A stretch of 64,000 nt of DNA from Leisingera sp. ANG-Vp (GTDB lineage Bacteria; Pseudomonadota; Alphaproteobacteria; Rhodobacterales; Rhodobacteraceae). Each line of letters starts with the position of its first letter. Position 1 is the first letter of the stretch. The stretch is from contig NZ_JWLD01000055.1 in assembly GCF_000813725.1 (NCBI RefSeq), forward strand, positions 1 through 64,000. The letters run 5' to 3'. The notes below the pieces were generated by a model, which saw only the letters and a program-made list of their open reading frames with translations, searched no databases and had not been told where the DNA came from. Made by a program: the position numbers and the translations under genes. This document shows positions 56,399 through 64,000 of the stretch, piece after piece.

Positions 56399-57262
56399 GT
56401 GGAGCTGCTTTGGATCCTGCTGGTTCTGCTGTCAGCGGTCTCGCACCCGCTGCGCGACCTGACGCTGAAGGGGGTGGCGCATCCGGTGTCCTGCTACACC
56501 GGGGTGTGCCTCAGCTGGGTGGTGTTTGCGGCTGTGCATATGAAGCTGGCCGGGCAAAGCCCTGCCCTGCCGGCCGGGATCTGGCCGCTGGTTCTGGCTT
56601 CGGCTCTGGGGCTGACCGTTTACTACTACGGCACGCTGTCGGCGCTGCGGCGCGGGAATCTATCGGCCTACTATCCGATCGTGCGCTCTTCACCTCTTGC
56701 GATTGCGGGGTTCAGCTGGCTGGCGCTGGATCAGAGCTATTCCGGCTTGGCCCTGCTGGGGATGGGGCTGATTATCTGGGCCGGGCTGATGATCCAGAAG
56801 AGGAACGGCCGGCTGTTGGATGATCCGCGCGCCTTTGCCATGGCGGCAATGGCTATGCTGGGCTCCGCCGCCTATTCGATTTCCGATGCGGCGGCGATGC
56901 AGACCGCGGCCAGCGCGCCGTTTCTGTTCTGGACCTACATTCTGGTGACGCTGGCAATGGGGTCCTTGCGCGCCTGGGAGGACCGGGGACAATCGGCGCC
57001 ATTGCTGGGTGTGGTCCGCGGCTGGGCCCAGAACCCCTGGCGCATTCTGTTTGCGGGGTTCTCGTCTTATCTGTCCTACCTCTTGATCCTGCGGGTGTTC
57101 CAGCTGGGCGCGGAAGCGGCAGCAGTCAGCGCTGTGCGCCAGGTGTCGATCCCGGTGTCTGTGATCCTGGCTGCCGTGGTGTTGAAGGAACCGCGCGGTC
57201 TCAGCCGCCTGGGCTGGGCGGCGCTGATTGCCGCGGGCATTGCAATGATCGCGCTGCGCTAG
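56399..57262 (+). CDS. EamA family (DMT) transporter
   Basis: The 287-residue membrane protein has about ten hydrophobic segments in two repeats, the drug/metabolite transporter layout, with 'YYYGTLSALRRGNLSAYYPIVRSSPLAIAG' typical of EamA repeats. The GTG start abuts the stop of the phosphodiesterase gene, so translational coupling is likely. The substrate is unknown. It ends before a triple hairpin shared with the convergent helicase gene. Confidence 0.85.
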   Translation: MELLWILLVLLSAVSHPLRDLTLKGVAHPVSCYTGVCLSWVVFAAVHMKLAGQSPALPAGIWPLVLASALGLTVYYYGTLSALRRGNLSAYYPIVRSSPLAIAGFSWLALDQSYSGLALLGMGLIIWAGLMIQKRNGRLLDDPRAFAMAAMAMLGSAAYSISDAAAMQTAASAPFLFWTYILVTLAMGSLRAWEDRGQSAPLLGVVRGWAQNPWRILFAGFSSYLSYLLILRVFQLGAEAAAVSAVRQVSIPVSVILAAVVLKEPRGLSRLGWAALIAAGIAMIALR

Positions 57263-57316
57263 AACACCGCCAATCACACCCTCATCAAGTCAAGCAAACC
57301 TCAGAGGAAGGGGGTG

Positions 57317-57404
57317 GCGCGGGCGCCGCGGGCAGCTTTGCTGCCCGCGGCGCCCGCGCCCGGATCGGATCGCACAGCGATCCGATCCGCCGGCCTTGCC
57401 GGCG
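57317..57404. repeat. Three consecutive perfect hairpins with 3-nt loops
   Basis: Stems of 20 bp (57317-57336/57340-57359), 13 bp (57361-57373/57377-57389) and 7 bp (57388-57394/57398-57404) each have 3-nt loops. They stand between convergent genes. None has a T-run, and the last two share two bases. They may act as a terminator, as a REP-like element or in DNA topology. Confidence 0.75.
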
Positions 57405-57417
57405 TTAACAGTTGCAG

Positions 57418-59775
57418 TCAGAACGGCACGTCGTCTGTGGCGGAGACAAAACGGGCCACAACCTTCTTGGGCCCTGCCTTTTCAAAGTCGACTTCCAGCT
57501 TGTCTCCCTCGATGCCGGTAATGGCGCCATAGCCGAATTTCTGGTGGAACACCCGCTCGCCCAGGGTGAAGCTGGAAGTGGCGGTGAGGTCTATCACCGT
57601 GTTTTTACTCTCCTTGGGCTGAGACAGCCCGTATTGCCCCGCACGCGCCTGCATCCGCTTCCAGCCAGGGGAGTTGTAGCCATCCGCCTGCGCCACGCGC
57701 TCGTCGATGGTGGAGCGGACCTGTGCGCCGCCCGGTGAGGCCGCTCCGTAGCCGCCGCCGTAGAGGCCGGGCGGGGTCAGAACCTCAACATGCTCATCGG
57801 GCAGCTCGTCGATGAAACGGGAGGGCAGCTGCGACTGCCACTGGCCGAACACCCGCCGATTGCCGGCAAAGGAGATGGTGCAGATCTGCTCGGCGCGTGT
57901 GATGCCGACATAGGCGAGCCGGCGTTCCTCTTCCAAGCCCTTCTGGCCGGTTTCGTCCATCGAGCGCTGCGAGGGGAACAGCCCATCCTCCCAGCCCGGC
58001 AGGAAAACCGCCGGGAACTCCAGGCCCTTGGCGGCGTGCAGGGTCATGATCGAGACCTTCTCGTCCGCATCCTGCTTGTCGTTGTCCATCACCAGGCTGA
58101 CGTGTTCGAGGAAGCCCTGCAGGTTCTCGAACGTCTCCAGCGCCTTCACCAGTTCTTTGAGGTTCTCCAGGCGGCCGGGCGAATCCGGGTTCTTGTCGTT
58201 CTGCCACATGGCGGTGTAGCCGCTCTCATCCAAGATGATTTCGGCCAGCTCCATATGGGTGATGTCGGCGTCGCCCGCCATATGGCCCCAGCGGGCAATG
58301 CCCTCGACCAGCTGGCGCAGGGCACCGCCGCCCTTGCCCTTGATCTGGCCGCTTTCCACCGCCAGCCGGGCGCCTTCAACCAGCGAGACGCCGTTTTCGC
58401 GGGCGATGCCCTGAATGGCCTGCTGCGCCTTGTCGCCAAGGCCGCGCTTGGGGGTGTTGACGATGCGCTCAAACGCCAAGTCGTCATCGGGCGAGACCAC
58501 AACCCGGAAATAGGCCATGGCATCGCGGATCTCCATCCGCTCGTAGAAACGCGGGCCGCCGATCACCCGGTACGGCAGGCCGATGGTCAGGAAACGATCC
58601 TCGAACGCGCGCATCTGGTGCGAAGCACGCACCAGAATGGCCATGCTGTTGAGGCCTATGGGCGCCTGGCCGCGGGTGCCGCGCTGCATCGCCTCGATCT
58701 CTTCCCCGATCCAGCGGGCCTCTTCCTCGCCGTCCCAATGGCCGATCAGACGGACCTTCTCGCCGTCGCCGGCATCGGTCCACAGCTCCTTGCCCAGACG
58801 GCCGGCATTGCCGCGGATCACATTGGACGCAGCCGCCAGGATATGGCCGGTGGAGCGGTAGTTCTGCTCCAGCCGCACCACCATGGCGCCGGGAAAATCC
58901 TTTTCAAACCGCAGGATGTTGCCAACCTCGGCACCGCGCCAGCCATAGATCGACTGGTCGTCGTCGCCAACGCAGCAGACGTTTTTGTGGGCGCCGGCCA
59001 GCAGCCGCAGCCACAGGTACTGGGCAACGTTGGTATCCTGGTATTCGTCCACCATGATGTAGCGGAACCAGCGCTGGTACTGTTCCAGCACATCCGGGTG
59101 GTTCTGGAAGATCGTCACCATGTGCAAGAGCAGGTCGCCGAAATCCACCGCGTTCAATTCCCGCAGGCGGGTCTGGTACTGCGCGTAGAACTCAGTGCCG
59201 CGGTTGTTGTAGGCGCCGGCGTCGCCCGCGGGCACCTTTTCGGGCGTCAGTGCCCGGTTTTTCCAGTCGTCGATGATGTTTGCCAGCATCCGGGCCGGCC
59301 AGCGCTTGTCATCGATGCCCGCGGCCTGGATCAGCTGTTTCAGCAAGCGGATCTGGTCATCGGTATCCAGAATGGTGAAGTTCGATTTCAGCCCCGCCAG
59401 CTCCGCATGGCGGCGCAGCAGCTTGACGCAGATCGAGTGGAAGGTGCCGAGCCAGGGCATGCCTTCGACCGCCTGGCCCAGCATGCCGCCAACCCGCTCC
59501 TTCATCTCGCGCGCGGCCTTGTTGGTGAAGGTGACCGACAGGATCTCATTCGGCCGCGCCCTGCCGGTGCTGAGGAGATGCACGATGCGGGTGGTCAGCG
59601 CCTTGGTCTTGCCGGTGCCGGCGCCCGCCAGCATCAGAACGGGTCCATCGAGGCATTCCACCGCCTCGCGCTGCGCCGGGTTCAGCGAATCCAGATAGGG
59701 CATCGGCCGCGCCGCCATGGCGCGGGACGACAGCGATGCGCCCTCAAAGGCGTCCATTTCGTCAAAACTGCTCAT
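57418..59775 (-). CDS. uvrD: UvrD/PcrA-type DNA helicase
   Basis: The roughly 785-residue superfamily 1A helicase has Walker A 'LMLAGAGTGKTKALTTRIV', motif Ia 'ILSVTFTNKAAREMKERV', motif II 'YIMVDEYQDTNVAQYLWLR', motif III 'CCVGDDDQSIYGWRGAEV', motif V 'IMTLHAAKGLEFPAVFLPGWE' and motif VI 'EERRLAYVGITRAEQ'. Its role is unwinding DNA in repair and in restarting replication. I use ATG 59775 ('MSSFDEMDAF'). The C-terminal 'FTLGERVFHQKFGYGAITGIEGDKLEVDFE' resembles the PcrA/UvrD Tudor-like tail. Confidence 0.95.
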   Translation of the reverse strand: MSSFDEMDAFEGASLSSRAMAARPMPYLDSLNPAQREAVECLDGPVLMLAGAGTGKTKALTTRIVHLLSTGRARPNEILSVTFTNKAAREMKERVGGMLGQAVEGMPWLGTFHSICVKLLRRHAELAGLKSNFTILDTDDQIRLLKQLIQAAGIDDKRWPARMLANIIDDWKNRALTPEKVPAGDAGAYNNRGTEFYAQYQTRLRELNAVDFGDLLLHMVTIFQNHPDVLEQYQRWFRYIMVDEYQDTNVAQYLWLRLLAGAHKNVCCVGDDDQSIYGWRGAEVGNILRFEKDFPGAMVVRLEQNYRSTGHILAAASNVIRGNAGRLGKELWTDAGDGEKVRLIGHWDGEEEARWIGEEIEAMQRGTRGQAPIGLNSMAILVRASHQMRAFEDRFLTIGLPYRVIGGPRFYERMEIRDAMAYFRVVVSPDDDLAFERIVNTPKRGLGDKAQQAIQGIARENGVSLVEGARLAVESGQIKGKGGGALRQLVEGIARWGHMAGDADITHMELAEIILDESGYTAMWQNDKNPDSPGRLENLKELVKALETFENLQGFLEHVSLVMDNDKQDADEKVSIMTLHAAKGLEFPAVFLPGWEDGLFPSQRSMDETGQKGLEEERRLAYVGITRAEQICTISFAGNRRVFGQWQSQLPSRFIDELPDEHVEVLTPPGLYGGGYGAASPGGAQVRSTIDERVAQADGYNSPGWKRMQARAGQYGLSQPKESKNTVIDLTATSSFTLGERVFHQKFGYGAITGIEGDKLEVDFEKAGPKKVVARFVSATDDVPF

Positions 59776-60003
59776 GACCGTGATCCTAGCGTGATTCAGG
59801 TCCGGCGGAAAGGGGACGTTCACAGTCTGTTCCCGACTTGGCAACCGGCCAGCATCTGCAAGAGCTTACGGAAAGCAGACGGCAGAAACTGGTCGCATCC
59901 TCTGCAGAGACCCGCAGCCGGTTAACGGTATCGCAAGCCCCGTCAGGCACAATCGAAAGGCTGCACCAATTCAGCAGCATTCAATCTCGCGGGCACCTAA
60001 CGC

Positions 60004-61791
60004 ATGAAAAGTAATTTCAGATCCAGCCTGGCTGAAAAAATTCGCAGCATGTCGCTGATCTTTGTTCTGGTCGCAGCTGCGGCCGCATCTGCCTGGGCTG
60101 TGTTTGCAGTTCCGGAACCGATTGTGGACCGGATGCTGGAAGATGACATCCGCAAGCAGGCCAAGCATTGGCAGCGCCGGGTTGTGCTGCACATGGCCAG
60201 CGTTGAGGACGCATTTGAGAACGGCACCATCAACCCGCATGACGCCCACATGCTGACCCTGCTGCCGGAAGAGACAGATGTATTCCGTTACCGGCTGCTG
60301 ACCAGCGGCGGCGAGATTTTCTGGTCGTCGCGCAGCGAGGAAATCGGTGAATATGAAGCCAATGCCTTTTTCACGACACATGTTTCGCGTGGTGAAGTCT
60401 ATTACATGCATGAAACGCTGCCCGCCTATGAGGTGGACGGATTTCCGCTGCATGACAACGGCTATGACAGCAGCATCACGCGGGAAGTTGCGCAGGTCTA
60501 TGTGCCGCTGATGCACAATGGTCATTTTGACGGCGCAATCGATTTTTACACGGACATCACCGAGCTGCGGGACACGTTCATCCGCCGGGCGCAGCTGTCG
60601 CTGACCGTTATGACCTCGATCGCGCTGCTGGCGATGACGATTGCGGTCTATGTGGTGTTCAAGACCAACCGGCTCAACCTGAACCAGCTGCGCGCCCGCA
60701 ACGAGCATGAGCGCCAGATCCTGGACGAACAGCTGCGGCTGGCGCGGGAGGTGCAGCTGCTGGGGGAGCTGAACGAATGGCTGCAGTCCAGCCGGTCGCT
60801 GGATGAGCTGTTCGAGATGGTTGCCAGGTTCATGACCCACATTCTGCCCACTGCCGAGGGCAGCGTCTATGTCTATTCCAACTCCCGCGATGTGCTGGAC
60901 GGCTGTTCGAGCTGGAACGGCGGCAGCCACAGGGAGCATATCCACCCCGAAGAATGCTGGGGCCTGCGCCGCGGCCGCACCTACGAATTCGGCTCTGCAG
61001 AAATCCAGTTTGTCTGCGAGCATGCCGAGCCGCATGACGGGCGCAGCTATTACTGCTTTCCGATTCTGGCCCATGGCGAAACCGTGGGGCTGATGCATCT
61101 GCGGGCAATCAAGGAAAACTGCCCGGAATTCACTGCCAGCAAGAAGCTCGCCCAGATGTGCGCCGAGCAGATCTCGATGGCGATTGCCAATGTCCGCATG
61201 CGCGATCAGCTGCATGACCAGTCGGTACGCGATCCTCTGACCGGGCTGTTCAACCGCCGCCACATGACGGAATCCCTGCGCAAGTGCATCAACGCCAGCC
61301 AGGACAAGGGCCTCAGGCTGAGCGTCATTTCCATCGATGTGGATCACTTCAAGAAATTCAACGACAACCATGGCCATGACGCCGGCGACATGGTGCTGCG
61401 CGCGGTCGGCTCGGTACTGGAGCAGGCCTGTGACGGAGACGAGGTTGCCTGCCGCCCCGGCGGCGAGGAATTCACCCTGATCGTGCCCGGCGCCAGCCAG
61501 GAGGACGTGATGACCAAGGCGGAACTGGTGCGCCAGGCGGTCGAAGACGTGGTTGTGCGCTATGGGGAAAAGGCCCTGCCGCGGATCACTGTCTCGCTGG
61601 GCGTGGCACATTATCCGGCACACGGCACGATGCCGCAGGATCTGCTGCGCGCCTCGGATGAAGCGCTGTATGACGCCAAGGCCAAAGGGCGCAACCAGGT
61701 CTGTGTCGCCGACGGTGCCGATCCGGCGCCGCGCAACCCGGCCGCGCTGCCCGAGATGCAAGGGCCGCCTGACCGGCGCGCCGCCGGGTAA
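60004..61791 (+). CDS. Membrane diguanylate cyclase with sensor and GAF domains
   Basis: The 595-residue protein should make cyclic di-GMP. It has a membrane span near residues 18-38, a periplasmic sensor region (about 40-195), a second span ('MTSIALLAMTIAVYVVF', about 202-218), a coiled helix, a GAF-like domain (about 255-395) and a GGDEF domain. The active loop is 'RPGGEEFTLIVPG', so the catalytic G-G-E-E-F is intact near 486-490. The inhibitory R-x-x-D site expected just upstream is not present, so product inhibition may be absent. It is divergent from uvrD with 228 bp between. Confidence 0.93.
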   Translation: MKSNFRSSLAEKIRSMSLIFVLVAAAAASAWAVFAVPEPIVDRMLEDDIRKQAKHWQRRVVLHMASVEDAFENGTINPHDAHMLTLLPEETDVFRYRLLTSGGEIFWSSRSEEIGEYEANAFFTTHVSRGEVYYMHETLPAYEVDGFPLHDNGYDSSITREVAQVYVPLMHNGHFDGAIDFYTDITELRDTFIRRAQLSLTVMTSIALLAMTIAVYVVFKTNRLNLNQLRARNEHERQILDEQLRLAREVQLLGELNEWLQSSRSLDELFEMVARFMTHILPTAEGSVYVYSNSRDVLDGCSSWNGGSHREHIHPEECWGLRRGRTYEFGSAEIQFVCEHAEPHDGRSYYCFPILAHGETVGLMHLRAIKENCPEFTASKKLAQMCAEQISMAIANVRMRDQLHDQSVRDPLTGLFNRRHMTESLRKCINASQDKGLRLSVISIDVDHFKKFNDNHGHDAGDMVLRAVGSVLEQACDGDEVACRPGGEEFTLIVPGASQEDVMTKAELVRQAVEDVVVRYGEKALPRITVSLGVAHYPAHGTMPQDLLRASDEALYDAKAKGRNQVCVADGADPAPRNPAALPEMQGPPDRRAAG

Positions 61792-61862
61792 GGGGGAACA
61801 CATGAGCTGCCGGCCTTGCTCAAGGGCTGGACATTTGCAACCTGCCCCGCCCAAATGCGCGG

Positions 61863-63008
61863 ATGGATCTGCATCAGCGCTACCCCGGCCTTGACGATTT
61901 GAAACGCCGCGCCAAAGCGCGGCTGCCGCGGTTTGTCTGGGACTACCTGGACAGCGGCACCGGCGCCGAAGCGGCGCGCGCGCGCAACCGCTCGGGCCTG
62001 GACCGGATAGGCCTGCTGCCCTCAGTTCTGCATGGCGAGATGACGCCGGAGCTGGCCTGCGATTTCCTGGGAACCAGCCACGCTCTGCCCTTTGGCATTG
62101 CACCCGTGGGCATGTCAGGGCTGATCTGGCCAGATGCAGAGGGCATTCTGGCCCGCAGCGCCGCAGCCGCGGGCATTCCCTTTTGCCTGTCCACCGTTGC
62201 CAGCCAGTCGCCCGAAGACCTGGCGCCGCATCTGGGAAAGAATGCCTGGTTCCAGCTCTACCCCCCCAAGGATGAGGCGATGCGCGCCGATCTGCTGGTC
62301 CGGGCGCGTGATGCCGGGTTCAAAACCCTGGTGCTGACAGTAGATGTTCCCGCCGCCTCGCGCCGGGAACGGCAGACACGGTCCGGGCTCACCCAGCCGC
62401 CGCGGCTCACCCCGCGTCTCCTGGCACAGATTGCCAGGCGCCCAGCCTGGGCCTTGGGCATGGCGCGCGCAGGCATGCCGCGGATGCGCACGCTGGACAA
62501 GTATATCTCAGCCCCGCAGGCCAACCTGCCGCCCACCGCACATATCGGCTATCTGCTGCGTACCTCGCCGGACTGGGGTTATGTCGACTGGCTGCGCCAA
62601 AACTGGGAAGGCGCCTTTGTCGTCAAGGGCGTGCTGCGCCCGGCAGATGCGCGGCGGCTTCAGGAGGCCGGCGCCGACGCTCTCTGGGTGTCCAACCATG
62701 GCGGCCGCCAGTTCGACGGCTGTCCCGCCGCTATTGATCTGCTGCCAGACATCCGCAGCTCTGTTGATATCCCGCTGATTTTCGACAGCGGCATCGAGGG
62801 CGGCCTGGACATCCTGCGGGCGCTGGCGCTGGGGGCGGACTTCATCATGCTGGGACGCGCCTTTCACTATGCTTTGGCGGCTTTGGGCGCAGCCGGCCCC
62901 GCGCATCTTTGCGATATGCTGGCCAAGGACATGCAGGCCAATATGAGCCAGCTCGGCCTGACCGGGCTGAAGGCAGTCCGGAGTCTGCAGCCGCAAAATC
63001 TGGGCTGA
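61863..63008 (+). CDS. FMN-dependent alpha-hydroxy-acid dehydrogenase (LldD-like)
   Basis: The 381-residue TIM-barrel flavoenzyme belongs to the L-lactate dehydrogenase/glycolate oxidase family. It shows 'FGIAPVGMSGLIWPDAEGILARSAAAAGIP', 'TLVLTVDVPAASRRERQTRSGL', 'VVKGVLRPADARR' with the FMN-contacting Lys, 'WVSNHGGRQFDG' with the catalytic His and Arg, and 'FDSGIEGGLDILRALALGADFIMLGRAF'. The family oxidises L-lactate, mandelate or related acids to keto acids. Substrate is not decided, although L-lactate would give pyruvate and fit the next gene, pyruvate carboxylase. Confidence 0.9.
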   Translation: MDLHQRYPGLDDLKRRAKARLPRFVWDYLDSGTGAEAARARNRSGLDRIGLLPSVLHGEMTPELACDFLGTSHALPFGIAPVGMSGLIWPDAEGILARSAAAAGIPFCLSTVASQSPEDLAPHLGKNAWFQLYPPKDEAMRADLLVRARDAGFKTLVLTVDVPAASRRERQTRSGLTQPPRLTPRLLAQIARRPAWALGMARAGMPRMRTLDKYISAPQANLPPTAHIGYLLRTSPDWGYVDWLRQNWEGAFVVKGVLRPADARRLQEAGADALWVSNHGGRQFDGCPAAIDLLPDIRSSVDIPLIFDSGIEGGLDILRALALGADFIMLGRAFHYALAALGAAGPAHLCDMLAKDMQANMSQLGLTGLKAVRSLQPQNLG

Positions 63009-63049
63009 ATGCGCACATCGGCAGCGCATTTCGTACGATATACGCCAAA

Positions 63050-63079
63050 TTGCGCCAAAATGACGCATCTTCGGCGCAA
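63050..63079. promoter_or_regulatory. Inverted repeat upstream of pyruvate carboxylase
   Basis: TTGCGCC (63050-63056) and GGCGCAA (63073-63079) are perfect inverted repeats in the 323-bp gap before pyc. A GC stem with a bulge (63175-63198) could end the upstream gene. The A/T-richer stretch 63095-63165 has repeated CAAAATT and CTGCA motifs. Nothing is assigned beyond a likely regulatory region. Confidence 0.35.
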
Positions 63080-63331
63080 AATTCTCTCTGCAGTGCAGCA
63101 AAAATGGTTACAAAATTATGCTGCATGTGCAAAATTCCGGCAGATTCTGCATCTTTAGCAGAATGCACTGGAACGCCCGTCCGGCGGCCGGAACGGGCAA
63201 AACGCGGATCAGGAATGGAAAAACAGGCCGCATGAGAGCGCAATCATGCCGGAAATACCCAGAACTACGTCTATACGTACCGCTATTATCCGCCTAACAC
63301 TGCACCAACTTGCACGGACCCCGAGGGTGAA

Positions 63332-64000
63332 ATGACCGACTTCAAGAAAATCCTGATTGCCAACCGTGGCGAGATCGCGATCCGCGTGATGCGCGCAGCC
63401 AACGAGATGGGCAAGCGCACCGTCGCCGTCTATGCCGAGGAAGACAAGCTCGGCCTGCACCGTTTCAAGGCGGACGAAGCCTACCGGATCGGCGAAGGCA
63501 TGGGGCCGGTTGCGGCCTATCTGTCGATCGACGAGATCATCCGCGTGGCCAAGGAAAGCGGCGCCGATGCGATCCACCCGGGCTACGGCCTCTTGTCGGA
63601 GAACCCGGAGTTTGTGGATGCCTGCGCGCGGAACGGCATCACCTTCATCGGCCCCAAGGCAGAGACCATGCGGGCGCTTGGCGACAAGGCCTCGGCGCGG
63701 AAAGTGGCGATTGCCGCGGGCGTGCCGGTTATCCCGGCGACCGAGGTGCTGGGCGACGACATGGACGCGATCCGCAAGGAAGCCAAGGAAATCGGCTATC
63801 CCTTGATGCTGAAAGCCTCCTGGGGCGGCGGCGGCCGCGGCATGCGCCCGATCCTGGGCGAAGCGGAGCTGGAAGAGAAGGTGCTTGAGGGGCGCCGCGA
63901 AGCGGAAGCCGCCTTTGGCAACGGCGAGGGCTATCTGGAAAAGATGATCACCCGCGCCCGCCACGTCGAGGTGCAGATCCTCGGCGACAAGCATGGTGAG
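63332..64000 (+). CDS. pyc: Pyruvate carboxylase, N-terminal part (partial, runs off the window)
   Basis: The last 223 codons of the window encode the N-terminus of a biotin carboxylase domain: 'FKKILIANRGEIAIRVMRAANEMGKRTVAVYAEED', 'AIHPGYGLLSENPEF', and the glycine-rich ATP loop 'MLKASWGGGGRGMRPI'. 'HRFKADEAYRIGEGMGPVAAYLSIDEII' is the form typical of pyruvate carboxylase rather than of acetyl- or propionyl-CoA carboxylase alpha chains. Pyruvate carboxylase makes oxaloacetate from pyruvate. The ATG at 63332 follows GAGGGTGAA. The rest lies beyond the window. Confidence 0.85.
   Translation, partial: MTDFKKILIANRGEIAIRVMRAANEMGKRTVAVYAEEDKLGLHRFKADEAYRIGEGMGPVAAYLSIDEIIRVAKESGADAIHPGYGLLSENPEFVDACARNGITFIGPKAETMRALGDKASARKVAIAAGVPVIPATEVLGDDMDAIRKEAKEIGYPLMLKASWGGGGRGMRPILGEAELEEKVLEGRREAEAAFGNGEGYLEKMITRARHVEVQILGDKHGE

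Overview
The window is a high-GC, gene-dense chromosomal stretch of an alphaproteobacterium, most likely a Roseobacter-group member of the Rhodobacteraceae. Several Rhodobacteraceae hallmarks point there: a dcw (division and cell wall) cluster preceded by a long UpsM-like leader, a DUF1127 gene followed by four CcsR ('cuckoo') hairpins, a DUF2484 gene between murC and murB, an ftsZ-lpxC-bamD-recN tail, and BolA/J-domain genes near cobS-cobT. The genus is not fixed by what can be seen. No rRNA, tRNA, CRISPR array, insertion sequence or prophage was recognised.

Left part (1-9.1 kb): the 3' end of a molybdopterin oxidoreductase subunit, a GNAT acetyltransferase, a class-I glutamine-amidotransferase-like hydrolase and a GlcG/HbpS-like protein next to malate synthase G (glcB). 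Aminopeptidase N (pepN), a small membrane protein and a large unrecognised protein follow. Next (9.1-23.7 kb) come tex, gatB, pepT, a DUF4177 protein, bolA, a J-domain protein, an unknown protein and a BLUF-like protein that lacks its flavin-site residues. Then come the aerobic cobaltochelatase genes cobS and cobT, an M24 aminopeptidase P and a DUF427 protein. A ClC chloride channel gene (24.2-25.9 kb) separates these from the cell-envelope block.

The central block (26.0-52.8 kb, minus strand) reads mraZ-rsmH-ftsL-ftsI-murE-murF-mraY-murD, then a break with unrelated genes (a thiamine-binding-type protein, a plus-strand YhiN flavoprotein and a small zinc-ribbon-like ORF), then ftsW-murG-murC-DUF2484-(membrane ORF)-murB-ddl-ftsQ-ftsA-ftsZ, then lpxC, bamD and recN. 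It holds most of the cytoplasmic peptidoglycan-precursor pathway, the septal synthase FtsW/FtsI, the divisome proteins FtsL/Q/A/Z, the committed step of lipid A synthesis and an outer-membrane assembly lipoprotein.

The roughly 830 bp between mrp and mraZ (52.84-53.67 kb) is the most information-rich non-coding stretch. It contains a terminator-like hairpin ending an UpsM-like leader, a promoter overlapped by three 10-bp-spaced MraZ-type boxes, a cluster of seven GANTC (CcrM-type) sites, a perfect 10-bp inverted repeat, and a 19-bp tandem array that puts TGGGA/CGGGA every 9-10 bp. I regard this array as the best candidate for something undescribed.

Right part (53.7-64 kb): mrp, the DUF1127/CcsR locus, a class III phosphodiesterase, an EamA transporter, a UvrD-type helicase, a membrane GGDEF diguanylate cyclase, an FMN-dependent alpha-hydroxy-acid dehydrogenase and the 5' end of pyruvate carboxylase, which runs off the window. 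GC-rich palindromic elements occupy several intergenic gaps. One type occurs twice, and one gap holds three consecutive perfect hairpins with 3-nt loops.
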